This document shows, in pieces, positions 4,435 through 5,253 of a stretch of DNA of 5,253 nucleotides. Position numbers and translations under genes: made by a program. Below the pieces are notes generated by a model, which had not been told where the DNA came from, ran no database searches, and worked only from the letters and a program-made list of their open reading frames with translations. How positions within the stretch are numbered: the stretch's first letter is position 1; each line of letters starts with the position of its first letter. Source of the DNA: Planctomycetales bacterium (lineage in GTDB: Bacteria > Planctomycetota > UBA11346); contig JANYGY010000195.1 of NCBI GenBank assembly GCA_025362255.1, positions 1 through 5,253 of the forward strand. Direction: 5' to 3'.

Positions 4435-5253
4435 GTGGCTTTCCCGTATATTTCCCGGCGTACCGGCTCGACACAGTGGTTGATGCAACGGGTCAGCGCG
4501 GTGTTGCTGCTGGGTCTCGCATTCACCCATTTTGCGATCCAGCATTTCACCAGCGATGCCGTGTCGACCGGTCTGACGGTCGCGGCCCGGCTGAACAATC
4601 CTTGGTGGCAGGCATCCTATGCCCTGTTCATCGCCCTGGCTTTGTATCATGGAGTGAACGGCCTGTGCGGCATCATCCGTGACTATAATCCCAAACCGCA
4701 GTTGCGCCTGGTGATCGAAGTCGTGCTGTGGAGTTCGGCGGCACTTTTCGGTGCGCGCGGAATCATGAACCTGGTCCACCCGGTGCCGGTGGAGGCGGTC
4801 AAGGCGAATTACGCGGCACGTGGATTTCCCGCCGGCGTCAGTCGTGGAAATCCCCCGGCCACGGCCATGACCTATGATTTCCGCAGTGAATTGCGTGAAT
4901 TGTCGTTGCTCGCTTATTATCTCGAACAACACACCAACCGCACGGATGGTGCGACTTTGACGACGGTTTTTGGTAATCATAAAAGTGACGTAACCAAGCC
5001 CGCAGACCAAGCTGAAATAACCGCAGCCGGTCTGGCATTCGATGCTTGGTTGAATCAGCAACTGGCCGCTGACGCTCCGCCGCAAAGTCTGCGTGATCGT
5101 CATCATCTGTTCAGCAGCTCTTATGAGTTCGCCTTGTGGGCCAAAGATGTCCGTCGGGCCAACGCCACCGCTCGCCGCTCCGAGGCCTCCGAGGTTTCAG
5201 CCACGCAGCATGAGGACGCGATCCTTCAACGCCTGCATCAGCTTCCCGTCTAT
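4435..5253 (+). CDS. sdhD: Succinate dehydrogenase membrane anchor SdhD with long unrecognised C-terminal extension (3' truncated by window)
   Basis: The frame opens at GTG 4435 and stays open to the last base: 273 codons and no stop. Residues 1-114 are a normal SdhD. A basic N-terminus (SRRTGSTQWLMQR) is followed by helices at about 20-38, 58-80 and 91-113. Helix 2 carries YHGVNGLCGIIRDYNPKPQL, in which His72 matches the heme ligand and Tyr84 the quinone-site tyrosine (His71 and Tyr83 of E. coli). Helix 1 has two more histidines (32 and 37). E. coli SdhD ends here, at about 115 residues. This frame instead continues for at least 159 hydrophilic residues without cysteine or a further membrane helix. 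They include an apparent helical stretch, YDFRSELRELSLLAYYLEQH (147-166), and a charged, alanine-rich tail. The positive-inside rule places the extension in the periplasm. It does not resemble the FAD-binding N-terminus of SdhA. Third-position A/T appears higher around 4870-5030 than in the anchor part. I do not recognise the extension; a genuine family variant, a gene fusion or an assembly error are all possible. Confidence 0.85.
   Translation, partial: MAFPYISRRTGSTQWLMQRVSAVLLLGLAFTHFAIQHFTSDAVSTGLTVAARLNNPWWQASYALFIALALYHGVNGLCGIIRDYNPKPQLRLVIEVVLWSSAALFGARGIMNLVHPVPVEAVKANYAARGFPAGVSRGNPPATAMTYDFRSELRELSLLAYYLEQHTNRTDGATLTTVFGNHKSDVTKPADQAEITAAGLAFDAWLNQQLAADAPPQSLRDRHHLFSSSYEFALWAKDVRRANATARRSEASEVSATQHEDAILQRLHQLPVY

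Noticed and set aside
4303..5106. Minus-strand open frame of 267 codons opposite sdhC/sdhD
   Set aside because: The opposite strand has clear SdhC/SdhD motifs with a strong ribosome site. The antisense protein is low-complexity, rich in Arg, Gln and Gly, with no recognisable domain. It does overlap the odd extension, but nothing favours it as the coding strand.
1..5253. CRISPR array, insertion sequence, integrase, toxin-antitoxin or defence system
   Set aside because: No regularly spaced repeats, transposase motifs or terminal inverted repeats were seen; all sizeable frames are explained by the genes listed.

Overview
The window comes from the chromosome of a G+C-rich, Gram-negative bacterium that respires aerobically. 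The end of kdsA (Kdo synthesis, hence LPS) supports an outer membrane. An sdhCD pair supports a complete TCA cycle and respiratory chain. Divergent AraC regulator / phytanoyl-CoA dioxygenase-like pairs are, from general knowledge, frequent in the Planctomycetota-Verrucomicrobiota-Lentisphaerota group and relatives, but I cannot fix the phylum from this window.

Layout. Positions 1-187 hold the 3' end of kdsA. It is followed on the same strand by a TsaA/TrmO-family tRNA methyltransferase gene (227-817). An AraC-family regulator (838-1635, minus) converges on trmO and is divergent from a PhyH-family Fe(II)/2-oxoglutarate dioxygenase gene (1722-2609, plus). The two share an 86-bp promoter region with a small inverted repeat. 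Converging on phyH is a lipoprotein with two fasciclin (FAS1) domains (2626-3549, minus). Its intrinsic terminator appears to lie inside the 3' coding end of phyH. Next comes a tRNA gene with a CAU anticodon (3726-3798, minus). A structured gene-free leader then precedes sdhC (3977-4432, plus) and an sdhD-like reading frame (4435 to the window end, plus).

How the genes work together. sdhC and sdhD are separated by 2 bases, both start with GTG, and encode the heme- and quinone-binding membrane anchor of succinate dehydrogenase; sdhA and sdhB would be expected just downstream. The regulator/dioxygenase pair looks like a small self-contained inducible unit whose substrate cannot be told from sequence. 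The FAS1 lipoprotein and the tRNA look like independent units.

The most unusual feature is the sdhD frame. After a normal three-helix SdhD of about 114 residues it continues without a stop for at least 159 more hydrophilic residues, predicted to lie in the periplasm, and runs off the window. I do not recognise this extension. The four-histidine pattern across SdhC and SdhD also suggests a two-heme (type A) anchor. I saw no mobile element, CRISPR array or defence system.
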